A stretch of 64,000 nucleotides of DNA from Methanomicrobiales archaeon HGW-Methanomicrobiales-1. Its GTDB lineage: Archaea; Halobacteriota; Methanomicrobia; Methanomicrobiales; Methanospirillaceae. The position numbers were made by a program, and so were the translations under genes. The notes under the pieces are model-generated. The model did no database searches and had not been told where the DNA came from. It worked only from the letters and a program-made list of their open reading frames with translations. The DNA lies in NCBI GenBank assembly GCA_002839675.1, contig PGYM01000001.1, positions 1,095,602 to 1,159,601 of the forward strand, given 5' to 3'. Of this stretch, positions 51,856 to 61,178 are shown one piece after another (positions within the stretch are counted from its first letter, which is position 1; each line of letters begins with the position of its first letter).

Positions 51856-53334
51856 TCAGAGAAGTTTCTCGACATGCCGGATAACGGTTTTTAACGCTTT
51901 GACCCGGGCATACCATTTCTCATCAGACTCGATGACAACCCAGGGAGCATACGGAGTGTTCGTCCGGGCCAGCATCTCCTCAACAGCACTATCGTATAAC
52001 TCCCATTTCTCCCGGTTTCTCCAGTCCTCATCAGTGATCTTGTACTGCTTGAGCGGATCTTCTTCCCGCTGTTTGAACCGTTTGAGCTGTTCGTCCTTGT
52101 CGATTTCGAGCCAGAATTTCAGTATCCCCCCGCCACTGCTCTCAACATAATCCTGCTCCATTTCATTGATTTCCTGGTATGCCCGCTGCCATTCATTTTC
52201 CGAACAGAACCCTTCTACCCGTTCGACCATGACCCTGCCATACCAGCTGCGGTCATAAATTGCAACATGACCGGCAATGGGGAAATATTTTACAAACCTT
52301 CTCAGGTAGTGATATTGTTTTTCATCCTCATTGGGTGCTGCAATGGGGATCACATCATATCCCAATGGATTCATGAGCCGGGCTACCCGCGTGATATTGC
52401 CGCCTTTTCCGGCAGCATCCCAGCCCTCATAAACGATAATGAACGGGATCTTTCGCTTGAAGAGAAGGGAATGAAGTTCCAGCATCTCTATCTGGAGATC
52501 TTTGAGTTTTTCCTGACAGTCTTCCTTTGAATAGGATGATTTGGATGAGGAACTTCGCTGAACCGGCACTTTTGGGGGTTTTTGGATACTTTTGCTCTTT
52601 CCTTTTTTTGATTGTCCTTCCTGGGCTTCCAGGATTCTTTTTTCCAGCGTTTTTATAAGCGAAGTGTAGATTTTCAGAATGGTGTATTTCCGGTCAGTTG
52701 ATTCAATGACGTGCCAGGGGGCAGAACCGGTATCGGTATTTTCTATGAATTCATCGATGACGGGCAGGTATATATCATAATGGTGATGGAAATCCCAGAT
52801 GCGGGGAGTGACAAGCCATGCGGTCAGCGGGTTTCGCTCCCGCTCAAGCAGGCGCATCTTCTGTTCTTCCTTGCTGATGTGTAAAAAATATTTGAGGACC
52901 ACCGCACCATTATCGGCAAGCTGGCGCTCGAAATTATTGATAGAATTGATCTTGTCTTTCATTGTTTTTTTCCAGCCAATGCTGGAGAGTTTCTCAGCAA
53001 GAGCCCGGCTGTACCAGCTGCGGGCAAAAATTGCTATCCTCCCGTTTGAGGGAGTCCGCAGCCAGAATCTCCACATGAATGGCCGGGCCCGTTCCTCATC
53101 GGTGGGATTGTCAATGGCATGCAGGTTGAAACCACGGGGATCTAATGACTGGATGATCTCAGCAGTGGACATGGAGATGCCCGCCGCATTCCACCCTTCG
53201 ATCACGACAATAACCGGGATATTCAGGTCGCGAAGTGTCCTCTGGAGGATTCCCAGTCGCTCTTTTAAAGGACCTATTGATTTTTCAAAGGATTCATCAT
53301 CGATTGTCTTGGTCAGGTCCAGCTTTTCAAACAC
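51856..53334 (-). CDS. Two-domain PPK2 polyphosphate kinase (polyphosphate:AMP phosphotransferase type)
   Basis: About 492 residues from a GTG at 53334 (VFEKLDL), with GGGAG 10 bases upstream; the open frame runs on to 53478 but the extra part does not resemble the family. Two PPK2 domains are seen. The second (about 290-490) has Walker A EGWDAAGKGG and lid YDRSWYGRV intact. The first (about 40-245) has EGWNAAGIS without Lys, and ARSWYSR without Asp, so it is degenerate. This pattern is known for polyphosphate:AMP phosphotransferases, which form ADP. Confidence 0.88.
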   Translation of the reverse strand: MFEKLDLTKTIDDESFEKSIGPLKERLGILQRTLRDLNIPVIVVIEGWNAAGISMSTAEIIQSLDPRGFNLHAIDNPTDEERARPFMWRFWLRTPSNGRIAIFARSWYSRALAEKLSSIGWKKTMKDKINSINNFERQLADNGAVVLKYFLHISKEEQKMRLLERERNPLTAWLVTPRIWDFHHHYDIYLPVIDEFIENTDTGSAPWHVIESTDRKYTILKIYTSLIKTLEKRILEAQEGQSKKGKSKSIQKPPKVPVQRSSSSKSSYSKEDCQEKLKDLQIEMLELHSLLFKRKIPFIIVYEGWDAAGKGGNITRVARLMNPLGYDVIPIAAPNEDEKQYHYLRRFVKYFPIAGHVAIYDRSWYGRVMVERVEGFCSENEWQRAYQEINEMEQDYVESSGGGILKFWLEIDKDEQLKRFKQREEDPLKQYKITDEDWRNREKWELYDSAVEEMLARTNTPYAPWVVIESDEKWYARVKALKTVIRHVEKLL

Positions 53335-53636
53335 CCATATCAGCTCCCGCAGATGTACTCCAGGGTTTGGAATAATTACATCGAATCGTAGGGTACCCAC
53401 AGTTAATATAACTACCAGTGAATCCGTGAAGGATTTCCGCAATTCGCATAACTTACCGGAAATTGAGAAAAATATCAAATAAATTTAAATAAGCAAGAAC
53501 GCATTTGCCTTCCATTTATGTAGTACCGTGTTGAATGAAGATCTGGATTTGATTCATTATCTCATACCTCACAGCCGGAATAATAATCGGCAAGGTGCGG
53601 GAAAGAAATCAGACCGGTCAAAATGGACGTGGATGA

Positions 53637-54839
53637 ATGGTTACTGACAGTGGGTCCACTATTGCCTGGCTTATCACCGCATCAGCGCTCGTAATGCTGA
53701 TGACCCCCGGTGTAGGTTTTTTCTACGGCGGGCTTGTGCGGAAGAAGAATTTTATCTCGATGATCACCCTCTCCTTTGTTGCATTTGCTCTGGTGAGTCT
53801 CCAATGGATTTTTATCGGGTATACCCTGTCCTTCGGGCAGGATATTGGCGGAGTAATTGGCAACCTGGGAATGCTCGGGTTGAACGGAGTAAGTATGAAT
53901 TCTGGAGACGCCGGGTATCCCCCGCTGCTCTTTATGCTCTTCCAGATGACCTTTGCGGCAGTCACTGTGGCAATCGTCACATCGGGTCTGGCCGAAAGGG
54001 TGAAACTGAGTTCATTCATTCTCTTCTCGCTGCTCTGGACAACACTGGTGTATGACCCCATCGCCCACTGGGTTTGGGGCGGGGGCTGGCTGGCTGCGAT
54101 CGGAGCCATAGATTTTGCCGGAGGAATGGTCGTCCATATCAGTGCCGGATTTGCCGCACTTGCCATTGCTGTTGTCATAGGGAAGCGTGCGGGTTACGGG
54201 CAATATACCATGGAACCGCACAATATCCCGATGACGCTGCTGGGGGCTGCCCTGCTCTGGTTCGGCTGGTTCGGTTTTAATGGGGGAAGTGCCCTTGCCG
54301 CAAACGGTATGGCGGTGAATGCGATTGTCGTGACCAATACTGCCGCTGCTGCAGGCGCATTGTCCTGGATGGCGATCAGCTGGTACTATGGCAAGCCGAG
54401 CTCCCTGGGAATGATTACCGGTGCAGTGGCGGGCCTGGGTACGATTACCCCCGCTGCCGGCTATGTAACACCCTTAACCGCAGTCCTTATCGGGGCCATT
54501 GCCGGTATAGTCTGTTACAAGGCAATGCTCTGGAGAATAAAGAGTGGGATGGATGAGAGCCTTGATGCATGGGCGGTGCATGGGGTCGGGGGATTCATGG
54601 GCACGATCTTTGCCGGGATTTTTGCCACGACGGCGGTCTGCAGTTATTCCGGGCTGCTTGAAGGCAATGTCCACCAGTTCACGGCAAATGTGATCGGGGC
54701 GGTTGTTGTTACCATATATGCGTTTGTCGTGACCAGTGTGATCGCAATTGCCATTGACAGGACGGTAGGACTCCGGGTAAGCGAGGAAGAAGAATATGTC
54801 GGGCTGGATCTCTCGCAGCATGGGGAATGCTGCCGGTGA
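53637..54839 (+). CDS. amt: Ammonium transporter Amt
   Basis: A 400-residue channel with 11 hydrophobic helices. It starts [21 protein letters not shown] and has [10 protein letters not shown], the pore His in [11 protein letters not shown] (about residue 160), [13 protein letters not shown] and a second pore His in [16 protein letters not shown]. Both twin His positions are present. The C-terminus ends [14 protein letters not shown], which is the PII-interacting tail. No glnK lies beside it, in contrast to the usual pairing. Confidence 0.95.
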   Translation: MVTDSGSTIAWLITASALVMLMTPGVGFFYGGLVRKKNFISMITLSFVAFALVSLQWIFIGYTLSFGQDIGGVIGNLGMLGLNGVSMNSGDAGYPPLLFMLFQMTFAAVTVAIVTSGLAERVKLSSFILFSLLWTTLVYDPIAHWVWGGGWLAAIGAIDFAGGMVVHISAGFAALAIAVVIGKRAGYGQYTMEPHNIPMTLLGAALLWFGWFGFNGGSALAANGMAVNAIVVTNTAAAAGALSWMAISWYYGKPSSLGMITGAVAGLGTITPAAGYVTPLTAVLIGAIAGIVCYKAMLWRIKSGMDESLDAWAVHGVGGFMGTIFAGIFATTAVCSYSGLLEGNVHQFTANVIGAVVVTIYAFVVTSVIAIAIDRTVGLRVSEEEEYVGLDLSQHGECCR

Positions 54840-54995
54840 GATCATCTTTTTTAGGCACTGTTGAAACAGGTATGAACTCATCGGGTTCCTACCATAATCA
54901 TAAAATTTTTTGATATTGCGAGGGGTCCCCGCTGCAGGGCTTCCCCGGTATCATCCTGACCGGCTAAAAAGAAAAATTTGTTTTTACGAGCCGGA

Positions 54996-56177
54996 TTATT
55001 CCTTCACCGAAAGCCCGTTCTCTCTTCCAATTTCTGCAAAAACTTCCGCGAGATACAGTGCCTGATTCTTTGTCATGCCGTACGTATTGAACTTCCAGAC
55101 TTTTGTTGCACCGGGAATCACTCCCGTCACGCCTTTTTCCTCAAGTGCCGTTGAAAAGTAGTAACCCCGTTTTTTATGGGTTTCTGCCACTTTGTCAAAG
55201 GAGCCGATCGTATCTGCCCGGGTCAGCGTGTGTTTGCGCGGCATTTCAGAGAGGATCTTTGTTCCGTCAACTGCAAGAAGCCCATCCACGACAATCCGGT
55301 TGTTCTCCAGTTCACGGTCAAAGTGCTTTACCCGTTCTTTCACATGAGGAAATGATGCCATCATCCCAATAAGGGTGACACCCATAAGCGTGCATCCCAT
55401 CATCTCCGGCTCCTTGATACCGAATTTCCGCTGGGTCACATCACCGGTAATGGCAGTGGTGCGGAAGACTTCTTCCGCCCGTTCCGCGGTTGTCGCAAGG
55501 ATCCCGGACGGTGCAGGAGCTGCCATACTCTTATGCCCGGAACCGACCACAAAATCCGCTCCAAGATCCTTTCCGTTCACCGGCATGATGCCAACGGTGT
55601 AGGCACCATTATAGAGCACGGGTATATCGTACTGGTGGCAGACCTTTGCGATTGCCTTTACGTCATGCAGGTTACCGTACTGGTAATCCACGTGATCGAT
55701 GAAGGCAAGGACAGGCGTCCTGCCGTGCTGTTTTTTTATTTCTTCGATCTTTAAGGCCGCAGCATCGGGTGTGATAATATGCTGGTCGTTTGCAGGAATT
55801 TCATAGCCAATACCCCAGGACCCTTCAACCGCAAGGAACTCAGTATAGTGCGAGAGCGCAGTGAGCAGAACCGGATCTCCTTTCTGGACATAGGTATGGG
55901 CAACAGCCTGGAATCCCCGCCGGGCGCCTGGCACGGTGCGGACCGCATCCATGTTCAGCCAGGCAGCAACATCCTGATGGAAATCTGCAATCGGGGGTTT
56001 GCTGATATAATCGAGCCGGTTGGGCTTGCGGCAGTTATCGCAGACCGAATACCCGTCACCGTACGCGATCACGGCTTTCATGGCATCGCCCGTGAGCCTT
56101 CCCCCGACCTGTATCGGATCGATATTGATGGCAAGTTCATCTACCTGTCTCGCCTCGATACCATTCGCACACCTCAT
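54996..56177 (-). CDS. pscS: Sep-tRNA:Cys-tRNA synthase
   Basis: Converts phosphoseryl-tRNA(Cys) to cysteinyl-tRNA with sulfide. The 393-residue PLP enzyme has the N-terminal DPIQVGGRLT and the Cys pair SVCDNC (residues 46 and 49), the PLP lysine in VGSGHKSMAAPAPSG (about residue 229) and a third Cys in MMGCTLMG. All three Cys considered important for sulfur transfer are present. Start overlaps the upstream 63-residue gene by 4 bases. SepRS is not in the window. Confidence 0.95.
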   Translation of the reverse strand: MRCANGIEARQVDELAINIDPIQVGGRLTGDAMKAVIAYGDGYSVCDNCRKPNRLDYISKPPIADFHQDVAAWLNMDAVRTVPGARRGFQAVAHTYVQKGDPVLLTALSHYTEFLAVEGSWGIGYEIPANDQHIITPDAAALKIEEIKKQHGRTPVLAFIDHVDYQYGNLHDVKAIAKVCHQYDIPVLYNGAYTVGIMPVNGKDLGADFVVGSGHKSMAAPAPSGILATTAERAEEVFRTTAITGDVTQRKFGIKEPEMMGCTLMGVTLIGMMASFPHVKERVKHFDRELENNRIVVDGLLAVDGTKILSEMPRKHTLTRADTIGSFDKVAETHKKRGYYFSTALEEKGVTGVIPGATKVWKFNTYGMTKNQALYLAEVFAEIGRENGLSVKE

Positions 56178-56365
56178 TTCAACATCTCCAGTTTCAATGA
56201 GCCGACCTGCCGTTCGAGATTTTCCAGCAATCGTTCTGCCTGCGCCCGCTGTTTTTCATCCAGTTCGTGCTGCGGTGCGGTCTCGCGGAGGATGACCCGG
56301 AGATCGGTAAGAGTATAGAGTGCCTGGAATGTCATGTCAACTGCCCGTTTTGACAATGGAATCAC
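56174..56365 (-). CDS. 63-residue helical protein coupled to SepCysS
   Basis: A small, charged, probably all-helical protein: MIPLSKRAVDMTFQAL, LTDLRVILRE, then a coiled-coil-like QRAQAERLLENLERQVGSLKLEMLK. Its stop overlaps the pscS start as ATGA, so translation is coupled, and the frame has normal composition. I recognise no family. A helper such as the tRNA-dependent cysteine factor SepCysE is a possible analogy by position, but no sequence match is claimed. Confidence 0.6.
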   Translation of the reverse strand: MIPLSKRAVDMTFQALYTLTDLRVILRETAPQHELDEKQRAQAERLLENLERQVGSLKLEMLK

Positions 56366-56448
56366 CTTACTAGTATTGGACTGTTATGAAATAAGTAACC
56401 GCTTTTTTTTATGCCGGAACACTGGGTATATCGTATCCTGCACGATAT

Positions 56449-56952
56449 ATGGGTAGGAAGGCGTTACCGTTGGCGTTTACCTGTCAGCAGTGCGGGGAGT
56501 GCTGCAGCTCCATGGGCGAGATCATTGAACTAATAGAAGAGTTCGAGCCCTTTTCGTTCCGGATCAGGTTTTCCGTTACCGGAGAAGAACGGATCGTATC
56601 GGTAGATCCTGAAAAACGGGAATTGTTCCGTTTTCAGGACATCCGATCGCAGCGGCCCATGGCATGCCCGTTCCTGCGGGAGACCGATTCCAAAAAATGC
56701 GTCTGTTCTGTCCACACGTCACGTCCCGACCTCTGCCGCCAGTATGCCTGCTATCGCATCCTGGTACTGGACACGCAGGAAAGAAAGATAGGGAAGGTGG
56801 CAGCGGCCTCACGATATTTTTCTTCAACAAACGACAAGCTTCGCACACTCTGGAACAGGGAGATTGCCGGAGTTGCGATACCGGACGAAACCTGCTGGGA
56901 AGAGCATGTGGAACAGGTACTTTGCCCGGCAGGATACCGGGTTGTGCGGTGA
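56449..56952 (+). CDS. YkgJ-type cysteine-cluster protein (1)
   Basis: A 167-residue protein with CQQCGECC near residue 13-20, CPFL, the CVCSVHTSRPDLCRQY region (about 84-99) and further Cys. This is the YkgJ pattern, thought to bind zinc or iron. Function is unknown. It is separate from neighbours and faces the polyamine operon across a 559-base gap. Confidence 0.85.
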   Translation: MGRKALPLAFTCQQCGECCSSMGEIIELIEEFEPFSFRIRFSVTGEERIVSVDPEKRELFRFQDIRSQRPMACPFLRETDSKKCVCSVHTSRPDLCRQYACYRILVLDTQERKIGKVAAASRYFSSTNDKLRTLWNREIAGVAIPDETCWEEHVEQVLCPAGYRVVR

Positions 56953-57030
56953 TTGGCGTACAGAATCCTCATCTTATCTGCTGACATGATATTTGGCACC
57001 GGATCTCGTGGTCCATCACACATCAATGCT

Positions 57031-57049
57031 CATACGGGCAACCCGTATG
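57031..57049. repeat. Perfect hairpin CATACGGG/CCCGTATG
   Basis: Eight-base arms with a three-base loop within the 559-base gap 56953-57511. The loop CAA is followed after the second arm by CGGGTA. No T-run follows, so it is not a standard terminator. The rest of the gap holds low-quality small frames and the leader of homospermidine synthase, with a TATA-like CTATATTTTACC at 57381-57392. Confidence 0.6.
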
Positions 57050-57511
57050 CGGGTAACGGCTGACCGGGGTCACTCTGACCGGAACTTCACCTGTACAAAA
57101 ACAAGAAGATTTCTTTATGTATTTACACGGGTAATGCTGGATACGAAGACCAATGATAAGTTTTTCTTATTTTTGCAAACATCTTGCTGGCACCCAGCCG
57201 ACAAAAGGAAATGAATCCGGAATTCCAACCTGTGCAAAAAAACATGAAACCGGTGATTACTGCACCCCGGATTCTGCAGAAAAATCTGTAGAAGCAAAAA
57301 CCTTGTGCCGCGATGCAGATTTTATAAAAATACCCGTTATGGGAAAAAAGAGATCGTGATGAAGGAAATCTGATAAAAAATCTATATTTTACCGGTAAGA
57401 AATCTTACGGGGCACCATCACAGCAAAAGCAGTTTTCTTAACAGTTATCATCTCCCATGATCAACTGGTAAGATGTGATCCGGCTCAGGTAATCCGGGCC
57501 GGGAGGTAGGA

Positions 57512-58954
57512 GTGGAATTTAAAAATAAGGTATTAATTATTGGTTATGGGGCAGTGTCCAAGTGCACACTCCCCATCCTGCTCCGGCATGTAAACATACC
57601 ACTTGAAAATATTACCATTATCGATTTTAAAGATATGGCGCCGGATCTCAAGGCGTGGATAACCGGGGGTCTCCGGTTTTTCAAGAGAAAGGTCACAAGG
57701 GACAATCTTGACCAGACACTCTCGGAATTTCTTGCCGATGGGGGCCTCCTGATTGACCTTGCATGGAACATTGACTGCTGCGAACTGGTGCAGTGGTGCC
57801 ATGACCATAACGTCATGTACGTAAATACATCGGTTGAAGCCTGGGATCCGGAAGCGGAGAAATTCACTGCCGGCCCATATGAAAAGACCCTGTATTTCCG
57901 GCAGATGAAACTCCATGAACTCACGAAAGACTGGCATGACGGTGCAACCTGCGTGGTGGATCACGGTGCAAATCCCGGCCTTATCTCTCATTTCGCACGG
58001 CAGGGACTCTGCGATATTGCGCGCAGGATGATTGCAGATGACATTGCCCCGGATCCGGAACTGATGAAGAACCTGATCCTTGAGCAGAATTTCGCCGGTC
58101 TTGCCATGGAAACCGGTGTAAAAGTCATCCACTGTTCGGAGAGAGATACCCAGATCTCCCGCTCACCCAAGATTGTCGATGAATTTGTCGGAACATGGTG
58201 TATTGAAGGACTCCGGGAAGAAGGGACCGCCCCGGCAGAGATTGGGTGGGGCACTCATGAAAAAGAGCTGCCGGATAAAGCCATTATCCCTCCGGTTGGC
58301 CCCAAAAACGAGATCCTGCTGACAAAGATGGGGATCAATACCTGGGTGCGCTCATGGCTTCCTCACCACGAGATTGTGGGAATGGTCATACGGCATGGCG
58401 AAGCATTCGGCATATCCGATCGCTGGACCGTATGGAAAGACGGCACCGCAATTTACCGGCCTACTGTGCATTATGCGTACCTGCCCTGTGATGCAACCGT
58501 TGCATCAATCCATGAGCTGCGGGGGAGAAATTACGAGCTGCAACCAAAACTCCGGATCTTAAATGACCGGGAGATTATCAGCGGATCGGATACTTTAGGC
58601 GCGCTCCTTATGGGCCACCCCTATAACTCCTGGTGGACGGGAAGTATTCTCTCTATCGAGGAAGCAAAAACCCTCGCCCCCGGCCAGAACGCGACTACGG
58701 TACAGGTCGGTCTCGGCGTGGTCACCGCGATCATGTGGATGATTGAAAATCCCAAGCGTGGGTTCTGCCTGCCCGATGACCTGCCCCATGAATTTGTACT
58801 GGATATTGCAAGGCCGTATCTTGGCGAATTTTACTCGTGCGCTTCAGACTGGACTCCGTTGAAAAACAGGGCGGTCTATTTCAAGGAGAATCCGGAGAAT
58901 GACTATGACCGGGAAGATGTCTGGCAATTCAAAAACTTCTTATTTGTGCAATGA
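57512..58954 (+). CDS. Homospermidine synthase-like enzyme
   Basis: A 480-residue protein that probably makes homospermidine from putrescine (NAD-dependent). The start is GTG at 57512 with GGGAGGT upstream. It has the NAD motif VLIIGYGAVSKCT at 7-19, LIDLAWNIDCCELV, VDHGANPGLISHFARQGL and a saccharopine-dehydrogenase-like barrel including SWLPHHEIVGMV. It matches homospermidine synthase in length. The downstream decarboxylase starts right after its stop, making a two-gene operon with a leader of about 100 bases. Confidence 0.88.
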   Translation: MEFKNKVLIIGYGAVSKCTLPILLRHVNIPLENITIIDFKDMAPDLKAWITGGLRFFKRKVTRDNLDQTLSEFLADGGLLIDLAWNIDCCELVQWCHDHNVMYVNTSVEAWDPEAEKFTAGPYEKTLYFRQMKLHELTKDWHDGATCVVDHGANPGLISHFARQGLCDIARRMIADDIAPDPELMKNLILEQNFAGLAMETGVKVIHCSERDTQISRSPKIVDEFVGTWCIEGLREEGTAPAEIGWGTHEKELPDKAIIPPVGPKNEILLTKMGINTWVRSWLPHHEIVGMVIRHGEAFGISDRWTVWKDGTAIYRPTVHYAYLPCDATVASIHELRGRNYELQPKLRILNDREIISGSDTLGALLMGHPYNSWWTGSILSIEEAKTLAPGQNATTVQVGLGVVTAIMWMIENPKRGFCLPDDLPHEFVLDIARPYLGEFYSCASDWTPLKNRAVYFKENPENDYDREDVWQFKNFLFVQ

Positions 58955-60181
58955 ATGAATCATGTAATGACAAAAATCGCAGTCGACGCAAAGAAGAAGA
59001 GAAAAAAGAAAGGGACTGATGACGGGGTCCATCATATCAGCGAAGCCCGGAAAGAACTGTTGCAGGACCTTACCCGGGAACATGGCACCCCCATCTTTGT
59101 CATTGATCATGAAAAACTCCGGGATAATTACCGGGAATTCCGGGAAAACCTGCCCAAAGTTCAGGTATATTTTGCGGTAAAAGCGAATTCCAACCCGGAG
59201 ATTGTCAGGACATTGTATGACATGGGCAGCAGCTTCGATGTTGCCTCCATGCCGGAGTTCATGATCGTTTACGAGAATATCCGGAAAATGCCTGCCAGGG
59301 AACGGCAGGACTGGATCTGGGACAAAATAATCTATGCAAATACGATCAAGCCGATAGAAACGTTAGAAGCACTGGATAAATACAACCCGTTAGTCACGTT
59401 CGACAATATTGAAGAGCTAAAAAAACTCCGCAAGCATGCACCCCATGCAGGGCTTATACTCAGGATACGGGTGCCCAATACCGGTTCTCTGGTTGAACTC
59501 TCCTCAAAGTTCGGCGCCCACCCGGGCGAGGCCGTGGACCTGATCGTTGCCGCCTTTGATATGGGACTTGTTGTGGAAGGCCTCAGCTTCCACGTGGGCA
59601 GCCAGTGCACCAATTTCGAAAACTATGTCCAGGCCCTGCAACTCTCCGCAGATATCATCAGTGAAGTAGAGACACGGACCGGACAGAAACTCCGGATTCT
59701 TGATATCGGCGGGGGCTTTCCCGTAAAGTATTATCCCGAGGTAAAATCGTTTAAGATACTTGCAAAACAACTGACTGCCGAGATCAAACGACTGTTCCCC
59801 AAGGATATGCAGATCCTTGCAGAACCCGGCCGTTTCCTGGTTGCCAATGCCTGCGAAGTTGTTGCAAAGGTTGTCGGCAAGGCCTTCCGCGACGGGAAAC
59901 CCTGTTATTACATCAACGACGGGGTTTACCACACGTATTCCGGCCAGGTCTTTGACCACAGTACGTACCCCGTCCTGTCTTTCAAGGAAGGAGAGACGCA
60001 CATCTCCGCTGTTTTCGGTCCAACCTGTGATGCCTTTGATACCATCACGCTTTCCGCGGAACTGCCGGATCTCGAGATCGGCGACCTGGTATATTCAGAA
60101 AATATCGGGGCCTACTCCCATGCCTCCTCAACCTACTTCAACGGGTTTCCACCGGCAAAGGTCGTGCATATCAACAAGTGA
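58955..60181 (+). CDS. Fold-III PLP decarboxylase, ornithine-decarboxylase-like
   Basis: A 408-residue alanine-racemase-fold decarboxylase. PLP lysine is in YFAVKANSNPEI (about residue 72), then SFHVGSQC, DIGGGFPVKY, LAEPGRFLV, the Cys of FGPTCDAFD (about residue 350) and a final ENIGAYSH. The FGPTCDAFD loop is the ornithine-decarboxylase type. A basic stretch KKKRKKK near the start may be a tail. ATG at 58955 or 58967. With the adjacent homospermidine synthase it gives ornithine to putrescine to homospermidine; lysine or other substrates are not excluded. Confidence 0.87.
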   Translation: MNHVMTKIAVDAKKKRKKKGTDDGVHHISEARKELLQDLTREHGTPIFVIDHEKLRDNYREFRENLPKVQVYFAVKANSNPEIVRTLYDMGSSFDVASMPEFMIVYENIRKMPARERQDWIWDKIIYANTIKPIETLEALDKYNPLVTFDNIEELKKLRKHAPHAGLILRIRVPNTGSLVELSSKFGAHPGEAVDLIVAAFDMGLVVEGLSFHVGSQCTNFENYVQALQLSADIISEVETRTGQKLRILDIGGGFPVKYYPEVKSFKILAKQLTAEIKRLFPKDMQILAEPGRFLVANACEVVAKVVGKAFRDGKPCYYINDGVYHTYSGQVFDHSTYPVLSFKEGETHISAVFGPTCDAFDTITLSAELPDLEIGDLVYSENIGAYSHASSTYFNGFPPAKVVHINK

Positions 60182-60214
60182 GCGTTTCCGGGTAAAACTT
60201 CCGGAAATCTTTTT

Positions 60215-60610
60215 TTACGGCGAATTATTCCGGCAGGCCGGGCAGTTCAGGGCATAGTCACGGATACCCTCGTTCCATGGCGTAAACCCAATGCAGACTT
60301 TTGGTTTGGTGTCATGAATTTTACAGTAAACCTTTCCATCTTCCGCCCGCCAGAAAAACGGACAATAAGTCAATGACCGGCCATCTGGATCAGTCCAGTA
60401 ATCTATGCGGACAATACGGGAAAGATCTTCTTCGGAAATATTCTTCCCGGTGCATCGTTTCCGGTCGGTAAACCGGATCAGAACATGCTGCAGGATATCC
60501 CGGCGATCTGCCCGTATCCAGGGGATGAGATCTTCGATCATTCCTTTCTGCCCCCAGCCCCACTTCTCACAGCACCTGCCGCATTGCTGACAATCCTGAA
60601 CGGGAGTCAT
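60215..60610 (-). CDS. YkgJ-type cysteine-cluster protein (2)
   Basis: A 131-residue protein with CQQCGRCC at residues 7-14, CPFF, YCKIHDTKPKVC near residue 95-106 and a terminal CPAC. It shares the YkgJ layout with the protein at 56449 but differs in sequence, for example in the WGWGQKGM segment. It stands at the other side of the polyamine operon and converges on it. Function unknown. Confidence 0.85.
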   Translation of the reverse strand: MTPVQDCQQCGRCCEKWGWGQKGMIEDLIPWIRADRRDILQHVLIRFTDRKRCTGKNISEEDLSRIVRIDYWTDPDGRSLTYCPFFWRAEDGKVYCKIHDTKPKVCIGFTPWNEGIRDYALNCPACRNNSP

Positions 60611-60740
60611 GTAAAATCACACCGGAGAACAGTTGGCTGAAAGATACGTAAAGGCGTTTTTACTAAAAAAATTCGCGTTACGATGTTGATTATGCGGGAG
60701 AAGGGAAATAGGTAGTACCGGCTTTAAAAAAAACCGGTTT

Positions 60741-60887
60741 TTACGCGGACCTGACATCTTTTGAATTGCAGGACGGACAGGAAGGACGTGTTGTACCATC
60801 CCATGAGAATTCCTCTCCGCACTCATTACAGCAGCAGTCAGGGCACCCGGGATCCAGAACATAAATTGCAAACGGTTCACCCTGCAT
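60741..60887 (-). CDS. Small zinc-ribbon protein
   Basis: A 48-residue protein starting MQGEPFAIYVLD, with a Cys-rich PGCPDCCCNECGEEF block and a second CPSC in RPSCPSCN. The two Cys pairs suggest a single zinc ribbon. A GAGGAAGAAT stretch stands just before the ATG, a good ribosome-binding site. The gene is too short for the usual length filters. Function unknown. Confidence 0.7.
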   Translation of the reverse strand: MQGEPFAIYVLDPGCPDCCCNECGEEFSWDGTTRPSCPSCNSKDVRSA

Positions 60888-61178
60888 ATTCTTCCTCTTC
60901 TTTGAATAGTATTAGAAGGCGATTGGGAAAATAAAGCTTGTGAAATAATTATACGGGAGATGAATACTTTTTTAAAATGGCATACAAAAAAATGGAAACC
61001 GGGTAATGAAGCCTGGTTGAAATCATCATTTTCCCGATGCTTACTATTCTCTTCTGCAACCAAAGGTGACCCTCTCCCCAAGACAGGGGGCAACTCAAGG
61101 CGATCATTCTTCTGACCCCCATATCTTCAGGTTTTTCATCAGCACCCTGAACGTTAACAAGAATGCGGGAATGGGTTG

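Noticed and set aside
53335-53478. Extended N-terminus of the PPK2 protein
   Set aside because: The extra 48 residues do not resemble PPK2; the GTG at 53334 has a good ribosome-binding site.
54901-54960. GC-rich imperfect hairpin between amt and pscS as a further copy of the dispersed repeat
   Set aside because: Similarity is limited to a few bases; it may only be a terminator-like structure between convergent genes.
57153-57359. Small frame in the gap before homospermidine synthase
   Set aside because: Cys- and Lys-rich but without ribosome-binding site or recognisable pattern; probably chance.
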